Assembly: GCA_038501785.1 (NCBI GenBank)
Contig: JBAMJR010000161.1
Span: 7,371,001 to 7,435,000 of the forward strand
DNA length: 64,000 nt
Direction of reading: 5' to 3'
DNA from: Myoxocephalus aenaeus
Lineage: Eukaryota > Chordata > Actinopteri > Perciformes > Cottidae
Shown here: positions 1 through 10,377 of the stretch, in pieces
Numbering within the stretch: position 1 is the stretch's first letter
Layout of the letters: the number at the start of each line of letters is the position of its first letter
Notes under the pieces: generated by a model
Databases searched by the model: none
Seen by the model: only the letters and a program-made list of their open reading frames with translations
Told to the model about the DNA's origin: nothing
Made by a program: the position numbers and the translations under genes

Positions 1-2074
1 TACACTACTCCGATCAGACCCTAATCAGCGGCAGACCTTATACTCCTGCTGAGTAGGTTGATCATTACGGCCCCCCACCACAGACCATTACTGTACGTAT
101 GTGAGCCATATTTCTTTTCTTTCCTGTCCAAGGTTTGTGTGACCTGGTAATGATGGGCGGCCATGGCAAACCAGCGTCACAGAGGGATCTGGCAAGGTAT
201 TCAGGGGCCAGTTGCACACACAGCCAGGGCTTGTGTGATAATTATATCTCCAGCGGGGACAATCTGGAAAGGTTGTTTCCATCTGATGAAAGGTTTGTGG
301 CCGTGCTTCCTCTTGACCCTTGTGGAAAAAAAGGATAAGGTTAGAGAGAGTGACCGAGGTGAGGTGGCCTAAAGGAAGACTCTACCGTCAAATACTGTGT
401 ATCATGAGCATTTTAGTTTACAAAAAAAAATAGTAAAAAAATTCTGTAATATTTTCCCATGACTAAAAACCTGAAAGTAATGTAAGGAATGGATCAAACC
501 GTGCGCTTGACTGCACACCACATACATTGGCTGGCTAACTCTTCCAAAGCCAAAGGGGAAGCAAATACTGTAGCACAAGTTATAAGTTACTTTAGAATTG
601 TTGAAAATCCCTTTTCTTGTTTTGTATTTTCATATGATTCAGATGGAAACTTTATAAATTCAACCAGAAACAGCAACCAACTCACTGAGTGACTAGCTTG
701 CTACAGTTGCTACAATCTGGCTAAAAGTGAGACGCCTTTTAGTCTCTCGTTAAATCCATTGCCTACTGTTTAAAAAATTACTAGGAATTTTGAGGGGCTT
801 GTAAACTTTAATTAAGTCATACTAGAATGCAAACTTGGCAAGTGTAGGAAAGGTTACTAAGAGAGGTGGCTCTCAGTGAATGGTCAATATAATTTGATAA
901 ACCCCACAGAAGAGGTGTGAATGTGCTATGTGTCGAGTTATGTGTGCCACCCTCTAGCACACTGAGACCCCATACCCCCTTATTATAAGCATCATATTCT
1001 TCTTTAATACATCCTACTGCCAGTTGCTACAGTTGAATCACTGCCTTTTCTACAATGGGGGTTTACCCACTTTAAATGTTGAAGATACATGGAAAATTAC
1101 AGAGCAACATGTACCTGTCGAGATGTTTTGACCTCCTATCATATTACTTATTTTTGATCTGTTTGTGGCAATAAGAGGCATTGTTTGTCTGCATGTCTAG
1201 TCACACAGCCATGACATAACAGGCTGTTTGACTCTCTAATTCGTCCCACTCCCAAGAATGTCCGGGTGCACAGTAGCCTTTGAATTAAACTTTAACTCGT
1301 TTAGCCCCAGTTGAGCCCTAGCCATTTAAAAAAAAAAATCCGAATGGTTTGCATACTCATACTAAATACAGAATATTTCCTCAACCACAAGGGCTATTTG
1401 AATAATTTCAAAAGGTATGATATACAGAAAACACATGTGAGACCAGTTCAGAGGTTCATATAGCAGGATATGTGTTACTGGTTTATTGGTTGATGATAGA
1501 ACACAGGAAAGAAAAAAACTTCCAGTATGTATTTCCTCTTTTTAATTATGCATATCATTGCTTTCTTTTCTACTATAAAATAGCACTATGTGTTAACAGT
1601 ATCTCGGCAATGTTTGGCTTTGATTAAGTGAGGTTAAATATTTTTAGTAATTCTTTAGTGCAGATTTCGTGAACCGTAGGTTAGGTCCGCTGAAAGCAAA
1701 AATGCCCTAACGTTCTCCCTGGACCTTGGACGCCTCTGGTTCCAATGCTCAAGCAGATGCACCAATACATACCAAGCAAGGCCGTGTGGAATATTGTATC
1801 TTCCATTAGTAAGTCATATTTCATTTTTTTGGCTGGAAAAAATTGCAATGTGGTTGATATCTTGCTGAGGCTTTGTCTGACAGTGGTTTTGGCGCAATTG
1901 GCAGATTCCGTAGATCGTAAGCTTTCGAGGAAAGGTGTGCCAATCATGTGTGGCATCAAGCTAGGGATATAACAAATTATATTTTCATAACTTGGGGAGC
2001 TCTCTCGAGTCCTTCAAGTCCTATTTATGATTTATGTTAATATTTATGGTTTAATGGTGTTATAAACATGTAAA
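1..2074. other. Gene-poor intergenic sequence
   Basis: AT-rich sequence with short A and T runs. The open frames are all under 100 codons, lack family motifs and have no convincing splice sites. I see no gene, RNA or recognisable transposon here. Confidence 0.6.
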
Positions 2075-2185
2075 ATGGACTTAGATGCTCTGCAGTACAT
2101 CAGTGGCTCTGGCATCGATTCATGGGAGTACGAGGACTTGGAGAGTGAGAAAGACCTCCTGGTGAAGAATTCTGCCCCTCAGTGA
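2075..2185 (+). CDS. Short ORF or possible terminal exon, unknown product
   Basis: An ATG at 2075 opens a 36-aa frame ending in TGA at 2183-2185. The same frame can also be entered from a TTAG at about 2080-2083 used as a weak splice acceptor, which would make this the last coding exon of an upstream gene. The peptide is acidic, with segments such as DSWEYEDLESEKDLL followed by a short polar tail, and its composition looks more protein-like than its surroundings. The upstream polypyrimidine tract is poor and I do not recognise the family. HTR4 and FBXO38 lie upstream of ADRB2 in other vertebrates, but I could not match this peptide to either. It may be a chance ORF. Confidence 0.2.
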   Translation: MDLDALQYISGSGIDSWEYEDLESEKDLLVKNSAPQ

Positions 2186-2989
2186 TGATCATTGCCCAAA
2201 ACAACAAAGACATTTTCACTAATACCTTCCCAGAAAAAGACCATATTAAAAAAAAGTTTAAAAAAAAGAAGTGCTTTTCACTTCCACTGAACGCTACTAT
2301 AAGTGCTTCATATTTACAGTAAAATATTTATGAACTATTTATCAAATTTGCAAATCAGGATTGGAACACAAGTCTATACCAATATACTTACAACATCATT
2401 TAAAGAAACTTCTATTTATCTTGACTTGTAATGATTGCTTCCTGGAAGAAGGTTCAGATGCTATCAATCTTTACAGGTATTGACAAAGTGTTTCCTGCAT
2501 CATTGTGAATCGCCACTCAGTGACATTTGCTGCGAAACATGAGAAAAGGTTAACGATATCTGAAACAAATTGTACAGTGCACAAAGATGCAAGGCCATTT
2601 GATTGGCTGCTTCCCTGATCCCTCAGTACAATTAGTCTGTTTGATTCATAAGGTTGAGTTGAAGATAATGAGCATGATTTATATTGGCACAAGAAGATAA
2701 TGAAATATAATTATTGTCGGTCAGGATATGATGAAAGTCTGAACCTACCACAGAGGAAGAGAAAACCTGTCTATGGAGCTATAAGTGAGATGTTTTGTGA
2801 TTTTTCTGTAAATAACATAATTTTGTGACTCCATCTGTGCTTTTATAAATAATAGAATAAAGAAATAATAGCTTATTGTGGAAAACAATAAGCTATTTAT
2901 TTTTTTGCAAAACAAAACACAATTAGTGCAGATATGTGAGCCATCAAGTTGTATCAGTATTAGTGGCTGCAGTGAGCTGCTTTCCTCTA
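2186..2989. other. Intergenic sequence, no feature seen
   Basis: AT-rich DNA containing AATAAA-like hexamers near 2855-2865. These would suit the 3' end of a gene if the ORF at 2075-2185 is a true terminal exon. No other structure was seen. Confidence 0.4.
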
Positions 2990-3660
2990 CAAAGCTTTTT
3001 AAAACGGGGTTGTAGACTTGACACGGCCGCTCTCAATTCATGCTCAATGTTGAGCTAAGATCTGTATTAGATCTGTATTCTGTTTTGAGAGACGCAACAG
3101 CAGAAAAGACCTCACGGAGATCTCGCGGAGATCTCGCATAGGTAGGCTTTTGGCAAAACGCCAAGAATCGGTGAGTCGCGCAAACGTAACCTGTTAACGG
3201 TGTAACAAACATTTACACGAAAGGTCAGGCATTTCTCCATGTATTTATTAATGAGTTAGTTTTATGTCCATGTACTTTTTTAATATGTGAAGCCAGCAGG
3301 CTGTTGGGTACACAACACAAGCACTTTGGCTCGTTTCACTTGGAGCAGGAGAGCTCCTCCGGGTTCAGAGAGCTACTCCGGTGTTCCTCGCAGGAGAGCT
3401 ACTGTTGCCATCTTCACCCTGGGAGCGTTTAAAACGCAGATATAGCTGTCTGCTTTTCACGTAACATATTTTTCGACGCTCAGGCCTAATTAAAGAACAG
3501 TTTGCAAAGGCTCCTAATTCTCAAGAACCTAAGAGTTCTGTCTGTGTCAGTACATCATTTCTACTCGTAATTTGCTAATTAGTTAGTTGGGTCTATTATG
3601 TGGCGGGCCGTGGATTTTCTACATGCGCGAGCTGGTCGCGTCGCCTTACAGCAGTTTTTT
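2990..3660. promoter_or_regulatory. CpG-enriched segment without an assigned gene
   Basis: CpG dinucleotides are clearly denser here than in the flanks, for example the tandem GGAGATCTCGC motif near 3117-3137 and CG-rich runs near 3165-3190 and 3600-3650. A cluster of related CTCCGG and GAGAGCT motifs lies near 3350-3405. It could be an unmethylated promoter, an exon of an unrecognised gene, or the 5' part of an old transposon. No ORF with a recognisable product starts here. Confidence 0.3.
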
Positions 3661-3784
3661 TCCCAAATATTGACATGTATCTGCTTTGACAATGCAGTGT
3701 GTGACAGACAAGTGGATCTTGCAGACAAAAATGTATGTCAAAAATGTTTGTCAGAGTGCTGTGCAAGTCAACAGTAGCTACAAA

Positions 3785-3845
3785 CTTAAGATAAGATAAG
3801 ATAAGATAATCCTTTATTAGTCCCTCAGTGGGGAAATTACAGGAC
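3785..3845 (-). repeat. 3' tail of a LINE/SINE-type retroposon (reverse orientation)
   Basis: Tandem GATAA units are followed by TCCTTTATTAGTCCCTCAGT and GGGGAAATT. Read on the - strand this is the familiar fish retroposon ending: a conserved AATTTCCCC block, an AATAAA-like signal and a short tandem terminal repeat. A similar ending on the + strand (GAATAAAGTATATATCCTAT) occurs near 4070-4092, so 3785-4092 may hold two truncated insertions. Family assignment (Rex/Babar-like or a SINE using that tail) is by recollection of the tail only. Confidence 0.5.
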
Positions 3846-4092
3846 AGAACTTTGATCCAGCCATTCCTACTTGTCTATTTGACAAGTACCTATGTCACTC
3901 TGCTCAACAAGGCATCAAGAAAAGAACATAATACCTATTATGGTCACAGTCACAGGAGATTATCAAGCAGGTTTGACAGCAATTAAGATAACTAGCTGTC
4001 AGATATGATGGGGAAAAAACAACAAAGATCACTCAAAATGGCATTGATCACACATTTGTGTGTGGGTGAATAAAGTATATATCCTATCCTAT

Positions 4093-5109
4093 ATTTGTGC
4101 TCCCATCTGTAACTATTAATACACATCTTAAAGAATACTAGCTGCACATTTGCAAACAGCTCTTGAGGTCATTATGAATTAAGATCAATGCTCTAACCAA
4201 TCACTGGATAGTTTGAGTTCACTAGTCTGTAATTAGGAAAGATTAGTTTTGTTATGGGAGAGGGGAGGATGAAAGGCCACGGTGTCTGATGCATGGTTAG
4301 GATTCATATTAAAGTTCTGTCTCATAGAGCAGTATTGATCATGTCAGTACGGTGTAAATAATGATAGTTCATCTCTCACTGGGTAAAACTAGAGGGTACC
4401 ATTGTTCCTTTGGTGGACTAATCTTCAATATGGCCAATCAAAGACGAAGGTTAGAGGGAGCAAACTCAGCATAGAGAAGGTCACAACAGGGGTGTTTGTA
4501 ATTAGTTGTAGCTCAGTTTGTGTGGCCTTGTCCACAGTGATAGCAGAGGGATTTCTGTTTGTAAACCCAAATCACAGAGGATTTGCTCTGAGGTCAGCAG
4601 GATGAGCTAACCTACAGATTCGCTCGGGACCGGTTATGTCGAGAGGAGTTGTAGTGAATATCTTGCTTCATGATTATTCAAGTGTATGCAACACATTGCA
4701 CAGTGTACTGAACATGTGATGTAATGTCCGTGTACACAGGGGTGTCAATACCATATTACTTTACTGCTTTACTTTACTTTAATTCACTATGTTGCAACGG
4801 TAACACGACATGACACAGATAGTGTCATCTGACAGTTACTAGTAGTTTGAGCTATTGTATTAATGCTAGCTGTAAGAAGTACAACATAACTCACAGTTCT
4901 TTTCAAACAAGATTTTGTTTGGGTTATTGATCCTGTGATGGCAGCGGTGTTACTGTGTCCTGCATCTTTCCTGTCATGGCGCTAACTTATTGAACCACTT
5001 TGTCATGCGGGGATGTAAAAATATTAAAAGATACAATTTTCTAGCGAGTCATACAAAATATCTTTGCACCCAATATGATAGAAGTACGGATGCTTGTTTG
5101 CCTAATGTT
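4093..5109. other. Intergenic sequence, nothing recognised
   Basis: Low-complexity TTTACT stretches near 4758-4785 are the only local structure. No coding exon was recognised on either strand. Confidence 0.4.
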
Positions 5110-5119
5110 TCTCTGATCT

Positions 5120-5195
5120 GGGTTTTCTGTGAAGCGCCTTGTATTTCCTTTGGGACAAAATATGCTAAATAAAAGTTATCCTTGCTTGCTTGCTG
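5120..5195 (+). repeat. Truncated retroposon tail
   Basis: The segment GTGAAGCGCCTTG, then a degenerate stretch, then CTAAATAAAAG and three TTGC-type tandem units resembles the 3' end of fish LINE/SINE families: a 'gcgcct' box, an AATAAA motif and a short terminal tandem repeat. Only the tail is present. Confidence 0.35.
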
Positions 5196-5356
5196 ATAGC
5201 AGAGGATGCATGATCACAACTGTTAATGATTTGCCAAGAATAAGGCAGACTGAAGGAAAGTTTCAAAACACTTTCAGACCCTGGTGAATGCACTTCTCTG
5301 CAGCCGCGCCAGAGATATCACTGGCGGCTAACTGTGTTCCATGGGTGAGGATTTAC

Positions 5357-5359
<3 letters not shown>

Positions 5360-5392
<33 letters not shown>
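5360..5392. repeat. (GT)n microsatellite
   Basis: Uninterrupted GT dinucleotide run of about 16 units. Confidence 0.95.
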
Positions 5393-5393
<1 letters not shown>

Positions 5394-5565
5394 AGCGGAT
5401 GCGTGCCCATGTGTGAATATTTCCCACTCCTGGGCACGTCAGCGTTTGTACTAACTGTTGTATGTTACCCATCTGCTAAATGAGGTTTCCAGTTACCCAG
5501 GCTGTTGGCTGCAGTCGAGGTTTAATACAGGGCTCTGGCTGTACCCTGTCTCTCTCCAAACAAGG

Positions 5566-5573
5566 AGAACAAT
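5566..5573. repeat. Left target-site duplication of the hAT element
   Basis: The 8 bases AGAACAAT immediately precede the CAGTG terminus. They are repeated exactly at 9323-9330 after the other terminus. Eight bases is the hAT superfamily signature length. Confidence 0.9.
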
Positions 5574-5878
5574 CAGTGGTGTATAGTAACGAAGTAGAAA
5601 TACTTCGTTACTGTACTTAAGTAGTTTTTTGGGATATCTGTACTCTACTTTACTATTTATATTTCTGTTTACTTTTACTTTTACTTCACTACATTTTGCA
5701 AAGAAAACTGATACTTTTACTCCGATACATTTCTCATGAAACCTTCGTTACTCGCTACAAAATCAAATCTACCTTTAGGAAAAAAACAAAAACATCGGGG
5801 ACTGTGGTGGAACACAGACTCCACCAAGCAGGTTTTGAGAATCACAATGTTTTGCATTTTCCTCTACATCCTCTAGTC

Positions 5879-5952
5879 CAGCGCTCCCAAACCTTTATGC
5901 GTCACGGACCGGTTACGTGAAGACAATATTTTCACGGACCGGGTCCGACCTC
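5879..5952 (+). mobile_element. Fragment resembling the end of a second, nested hAT element
   Basis: CAGCGCTCCCAAACCTTTAT followed by GCGTCACGGACCGG and a second ACGGACCGGG resembles the terminus of a different fish hAT family, in which a CAGCG/CAGTG end leads into repeated 'ACGGACCGG' subterminal motifs. A matching opposite terminus is not obvious. The GACCGG-rich 22-bp repeat at 8709-8840 may be its decayed other side. No clean duplication was found for this inner element. Confidence 0.4.
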
Positions 5953-5991
5953 GGAAAGACGGGAGACAACGACACCTGACGTGTGTTCGTT

Positions 5992-8408
5992 ATGTCCAGT
6001 CTACTCCTAACTAAACCTTTAGTCCAGTCTACTGACTCTACTGCTAACTAAACCTTTAGTCCAGTCTACTGACTCTACTGCTAACTAAACCTTTAGTCCA
6101 GTCTACTGACTCTACTCCTAACTAAACCTTTAGTCCAGTCTACTGACTCTACTCCTAACTAAACCTTTAGTCCAGTCTACTGACTCTACTGCTAACTAAA
6201 CCTTTAGTCCAGTCTACTGACTCTACTGCTAACTAAACCTTTAGTCCAGTCTACTGACTCTACTCCTAACTAAACCTTTAGTCCAGTCTACTGACTCTAC
6301 TCCTAACTAAACCTTTAGTCCAGTATACTGACTCTACTGCTAACTAAACCTTTAGTCCAGTCTACTGACTCTACTCCTAACTAAACCTTTAGTCCAGTCT
6401 ACTGACTCTACTGCTAACTAAACCTTTAGTCCAGTCTACTGACTCTACTGCTAACTAAACCTTTAGTCCAGTCTACTGACTCTACTGCTAACTAAACCTT
6501 TAGTCCAGTCTACTGACTCTACTGCTAACTAAACCTTTATGTCCAGTCTACTGACTCTACTGCTAACTAAACCTTTAGTCCAGTCTACTGACTCTACTGC
6601 TAACTAAACCTTTATGTCCAGTCTACTGACTCTACTGCTAACTAAACCTTTAGTCCAGTCTACTGACTCTACTCCTAACTAAACCTTTAGTCCAGTCTAC
6701 TGACTCTACTGCTAACTAAACCTTTAGTCCAGTCTACTGACTCTACTGCTAACTAAACCTTTAGTCCAGTCTACTGACTCTACTGCTAACTAAACCTTTA
6801 GTCCAGTCTACTGACTCTACTGCTAACTAAACCTTTAGTCCAGTATACTGACTCTACTCCTAACTAAACCTTTAGTCCAGTCTACTGACTCTACTGCTAA
6901 CTAAACCTTTAGTCCAGTCTACTGACTCTACTCCTAACTAAACCTTTAGTCCAGTCTACTGACTCTACTGCTAACTAAACCTTTAGTCCAGTATACTGAC
7001 TCTACTCCTAACTAAACCTTTAGTCCAGTCTACTGACTCTACTGCTAACTAAACCTTTAGTCCAGTCTACTGACTCTACTCCTAACTAAACCTTTAGTCC
7101 AGTCTACTGACTCTACTGCTAACTAAACCTTTAGTCCAGTCTACTGACTCTACTGCTAACTAAACCTTTAGTCCAGTCTACTGACTCTACTGCTAACTAA
7201 ACCTTTAGTCCAGTCTACTGACTCTACTGCTAACTAAACCTTTATGTCCAGTCTACTGACTCTACTGCTAACTAAACCTTTAGTCCAGTCTACTGACTCT
7301 ACTGCTAACTAAACCTTTATGTCCAGTCTACTGACTCTACTGCTAACTAAACCTTTAGTCCAGTCTACTGACTCTACTCCTAACTAAACCTTTAGTCCAG
7401 TCTACTGACTCTACTGCTAACTAAACCTTTAGTCCAGTCTACTGACTCTACTGCTAACTAAACCTTTAGTCCAGTCTACTGACTCTACTGCTAACTAAAC
7501 CTTTAGTCCAGTCTACTGACTCTACTGCTAACTAAACCTTTAGTCCAGTCTACTGACTCTACTCCTAACTAAACCTTTAGTCCAGTCTACTGACTCTACT
7601 GCTAACTAAACCTTTAGTCCAGTCTACTGACTCTACTCCTAACTAAACCTTTAGTCCAGTCTACTGACTCTACTGCTAACTAAACCTTTAGTCCAGTCTA
7701 CTGACTCTACTGCTAACTAAACCTTTAGTCCAGTCTACTGACTCTACTGCTAACTAAACCTTTAGTCCAGTCTACTGACTCTACTGCTAACTAAACCTTT
7801 AGTCCAGTATACTGACTCTACTCCTAACTAAACCTTTAGTCCAGTCTACTGACTCTACTGCTAACTAAACCTTTAGTCCAGTCTACTGACTCTACTCCTA
7901 ACTAAACCTTTAGTCCAGTCTACTGACTCTACTCCTAACTAAACCTTTAGTCCAGTCTACTGACTCTACTGCTAACTAAACCTTTAGTCCAGTCTACTGA
8001 CTCTACTGCTAACTAAACCTTTAGTCCAGTACACTGACTCTACTCCTAACTAAACCTTTAGTCCAGTCTACTGACTCTACTGCTAACTAAACCTTTAGTC
8101 CAGTCTACTGACTCTACTCCTAACTAAACCTTTAGTCCAGTCTACTGACTCTACTGCTAACTAAACCTTTAGTCCAGTCTACTGACTCTACTGCTAACTA
8201 AACCTTTAGTCCAGTCTACTGACTCTACTGCTAACTAAACCTTTAGTCCAGTCTACTGACTCTACTGCTAACTAAACCTTTAGTCCAGTCTACTGACTCT
8301 ACTCCTAACTAAACCTTTAGTCCAGTCTACTGACTCTACTGCTAACTAAACCTTTAGTCCAGTCTACTGACTCTACTCCTAACTAAACCTTTAGTCCAGT
8401 CTACTGCT
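5992..8408 (+). repeat. 37-bp minisatellite, 64 full units
   Basis: The repeat unit is TCCAGTCTACTGACTCTACT followed by G/C and CTAACTAAACCTTTAG. Counting CCAGT starts from 6024 to 8396 gives 2,372 bases. That equals 64 units of 37 bp plus 4 single-base insertions (TTATGTCC instead of TTAGTCC, near 6540, 6615, 7245 and 7320). A shortened unit precedes the array and a truncated one ends it. Variant positions are few: G or C after CTACT, a C-to-A change (AGTATAC) in five units (near 6315, 6845, 6993, 7808 and, with a second change, 8030), and the +T units. The low divergence implies recent expansion or homogenisation. There is no coding potential. Confidence 0.97.
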
Positions 8409-8702
8409 TAACTTATAACCCGCTGCACAAAGACAGGATGTTGAAATGGAAGCAGGTTTTCATGCTTTTTTGGCGATCTCAGGATACTCTGCCTTGGTTT
8501 CCAGATCACCGACAGAGTTGTAACAGACTTACGTTTCATTTTTAGAGTAACGTAACATCTTGACATGTGTCAAGAGATTCCGTCTGAGGTTACCACAGAC
8601 GGATGTATGCGGTCATTTTTCACAATAAAACATCTTTCCGGCCTTGATTTTTTTTTATTTAATTGAAATGTTTCATTCATTCTTTCTGTGGCCCGGTAAG
8701 AC
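8409..8702. other. Unique spacer between the two minisatellites of the hAT element
   Basis: Non-repetitive sequence with a T-rich tract at about 8646-8660 and an AATAAA at 8625-8630. No ORF is recognisable as transposase or any other protein. Confidence 0.5.
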
Positions 8703-8840
8703 CCATAGACCGGTACCAAGAGACCCACAGACCGGCACCAAGAGACCCACAGACCGGCACCAAGAGACCCACAGACCGGTACCAAGAGACCCACAGACCG
8801 GTACCAAGAGACCCACAGACCGGCACCAAGAGACCCACGG
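8703..8840 (+). repeat. 22-bp minisatellite, six units
   Basis: ACCGG starts at 8709, 8731, 8753, 8775, 8797 and 8819, giving a 22-bp period with the core ACCGGYACCAAGAGACCCAC. It stays open in several frames on both strands because 22 bp has no internal stop. The Pro/Thr/Arg- or Gly/Leu/Val-rich 'proteins' it could encode are therefore artefacts. Confidence 0.95.
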
Positions 8841-9330
8841 CGGGCGGAATGAGCATACTTATAACCACACTGTTACAAGTCCTTCATAGTGTCATATTGC
8901 TTTTTGGAGAATTATGATGATAAGTTCATAGTAGATGCAAAAGTATACTTAGGTACAATATATTATGTTGAACATAATATATATGGATGATCCCAGCCAA
9001 CCCAGTTATTGTATCAACACAACTCCTGGTCCTTGGTCACGGTGGCCACAGCACTTAAAAGAATAAACTTCATAATTCTCAAAATTCTGACCCTTTGCTT
9101 TTTTATTAAAAGCATGTACTTGTACTTTTACTTTCAATACTTAAGTACATTTTATATCAGAAAAATACTTTTGATACTTAAGTACAGAAAATATCAGATA
9201 CTTTAAGACTTTTACTCAAGTAGTATTTTAATAGGTGACTTTTACTTTTACTGGAGTAATTTTCCAGTAAGGTATCTTTACTTTTACTCAAGTACGGCTT
9301 TTGGGTACTTTATACAACACTGAGAACAAT

Positions 9331-10155
9331 GCACTCTGTGGTCAGTGTGCAAACCAGAAGCTACAGAGAGGCACAAAAAAAAGTGGAAATACATATTGAA
9401 GAAGTACACCAAACTATCAATATATCGGCGACGGGTATTCATCCCCTTCCCCAAAAAGCACAGGAGCAAGTTTTATTACATGTCGTAACCTGACATGGGT
9501 TGTGCGACCTCTCCATTCTTTTCTTTTGTCCCTCCCTCTCTTCCAACTGTCTTTGTGTTTTTCACATGCAAACACATTTGCACGCACACATTACAGCTAC
9601 ATCCAAAGACAAAGGTTTCCTGCATTCTCAGTTCTGTTTTCTCAAGAGAGGGAACTTGACTGGCTAGCAGACCAGTTGTGCAAAATTGTAGGAGGAATAG
9701 TGCCGAGACAAGGAAATGAGAAGCTTACCAACAGGAATCTAATGGCACATACTCTGTCAATACACTGTACTGATGCGGTGATAAAGGGCCTTGGAAACAG
9801 GAAGGCACTAAGGAAGAGTTTATGTCAGGAGGAAAGTTGTTAGATATAACTACTGTTGGTGTGATTATGAAATCCAAGAATCTGCGGGGAAGAAACTCAA
9901 AAGTTGTCTGAAAGTGAACAAAATTATGAAAAACGTATGACGTGCACTCAGTTCAAAAGCTCAGTTCAAATGAAATGTGCTGCATTGATCTCTTGAAAAA
10001 TCATCCTGTTTCCCTGTTGTTCTCGCCTTCCATGTCACAATCTGATGCTTCCTTGTTATTTTAAAATTATGTTGAATCAGTTGTGGTTGGTAAATGAATC
10101 ACTTGGGACAAAAGAACAATCAATAAAAAAATTAAAGTAATGACGGTAATGAACA
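9331..10155. other. Intergenic sequence, no gene recognised
   Basis: The longest open frame here (113 codons from 9502, + strand) has no domain, no homologous feel and no splice context, and I treat it as chance. No repeat family was recognised. Confidence 0.5.
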
Positions 10156-10159
10156 TAAT

Positions 10160-10342
10160 TAATATCCTCCAATTGTGAGAACTTTGGTGACCCCTGACTT
10201 ATTATCAGGTACATTTTTCAATTTCACCAATACTTTGGTTCATGACATGCAAAACAAAGGGCATTGTCATCAGCCTCAAATGTATTTAGTGTGAACATGG
10301 TAAACATTAGAGCCACTGTGCCTAAGCACAGTGCCTAAGCAC
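10160..10342 (+). repeat. Dispersed fish repeat (CACCAATACTTTGGTT family)
   Basis: The phrases 'ACTTTGGTGACCCCTGACTT', 'CACCAATACTTTGGTTCATG', 'CATTGTCATCAGCCTCAAAT' and 'GAACATGGTAAACATTAG' occur in the same order as in a dispersed sequence common in fish genomes. Related pieces occur near 61640-61716 and 62075-62105. The class of the element is not clear to me. Confidence 0.45.
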
Positions 10343-10377
10343 ACTCACAAATCTGCCAGTGAGGCAGATTTGTGAGT
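10343..10377. repeat. Perfect 15-bp inverted repeat with 5-base loop
   Basis: ACTCACAAATCTGCC at 10343-10357 is followed by AGTGA and then the exact reverse complement at 10363-10377. It directly follows a 13-bp tandem duplication (GTGCCTAAGCACA) near 10318-10343. A hairpin of this length could be a mobile-element relic or a cruciform-forming site. No RNA gene is implied. Confidence 0.85.

Larger units (their letters stand above)
5574..9322. mobile_element. hAT-type DNA transposon (Tol2-like ends), non-autonomous, minisatellite-loaded
   Basis: The left end reads CAGTGGTGTATAGTA. The right end, reverse-complemented, reads CAGTGTTGTATAAAGTA, a near-perfect terminal inverted repeat. An exact 8-bp duplication (AGAACAAT) flanks both ends, so the boundaries are firm. 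Subterminal DNA on both sides (5574-5700 and 9110-9322) is full of ACTTTTACT and TACTTAAGTA motifs, as in Tol2 and other fish hAT-Ac elements, where such repeats bind transposase. A 12-bp hairpin with a 4-base loop sits at 5585-5612. The 3,749-bp interior has no transposase ORF. It holds a 64-copy 37-bp minisatellite, a six-copy 22-bp minisatellite and what looks like a piece of a second hAT end at 5879. The element could only move with transposase supplied in trans. The intact duplication suggests fairly recent insertion. Confidence 0.88.

Noticed and set aside
5992..8408. The 37-bp array considered as a CRISPR-like or regulatory repeat-spacer array
   Set aside because: The units are contiguous with no unique spacers, and the sequence is eukaryotic; it is a plain minisatellite.
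8570..8917. Overlapping frames on both strands encoding Pro/Thr/Arg- or Gly/Leu/Val-rich repeat proteins
   Set aside because: They are produced by the six-unit 22-bp minisatellite, which has no stop in several frames; there is no gene context.
9502..9843. 113-codon + strand frame
   Set aside because: Starts in a pyrimidine-rich region giving Leu/Phe/Ser by composition; no signal beyond that.
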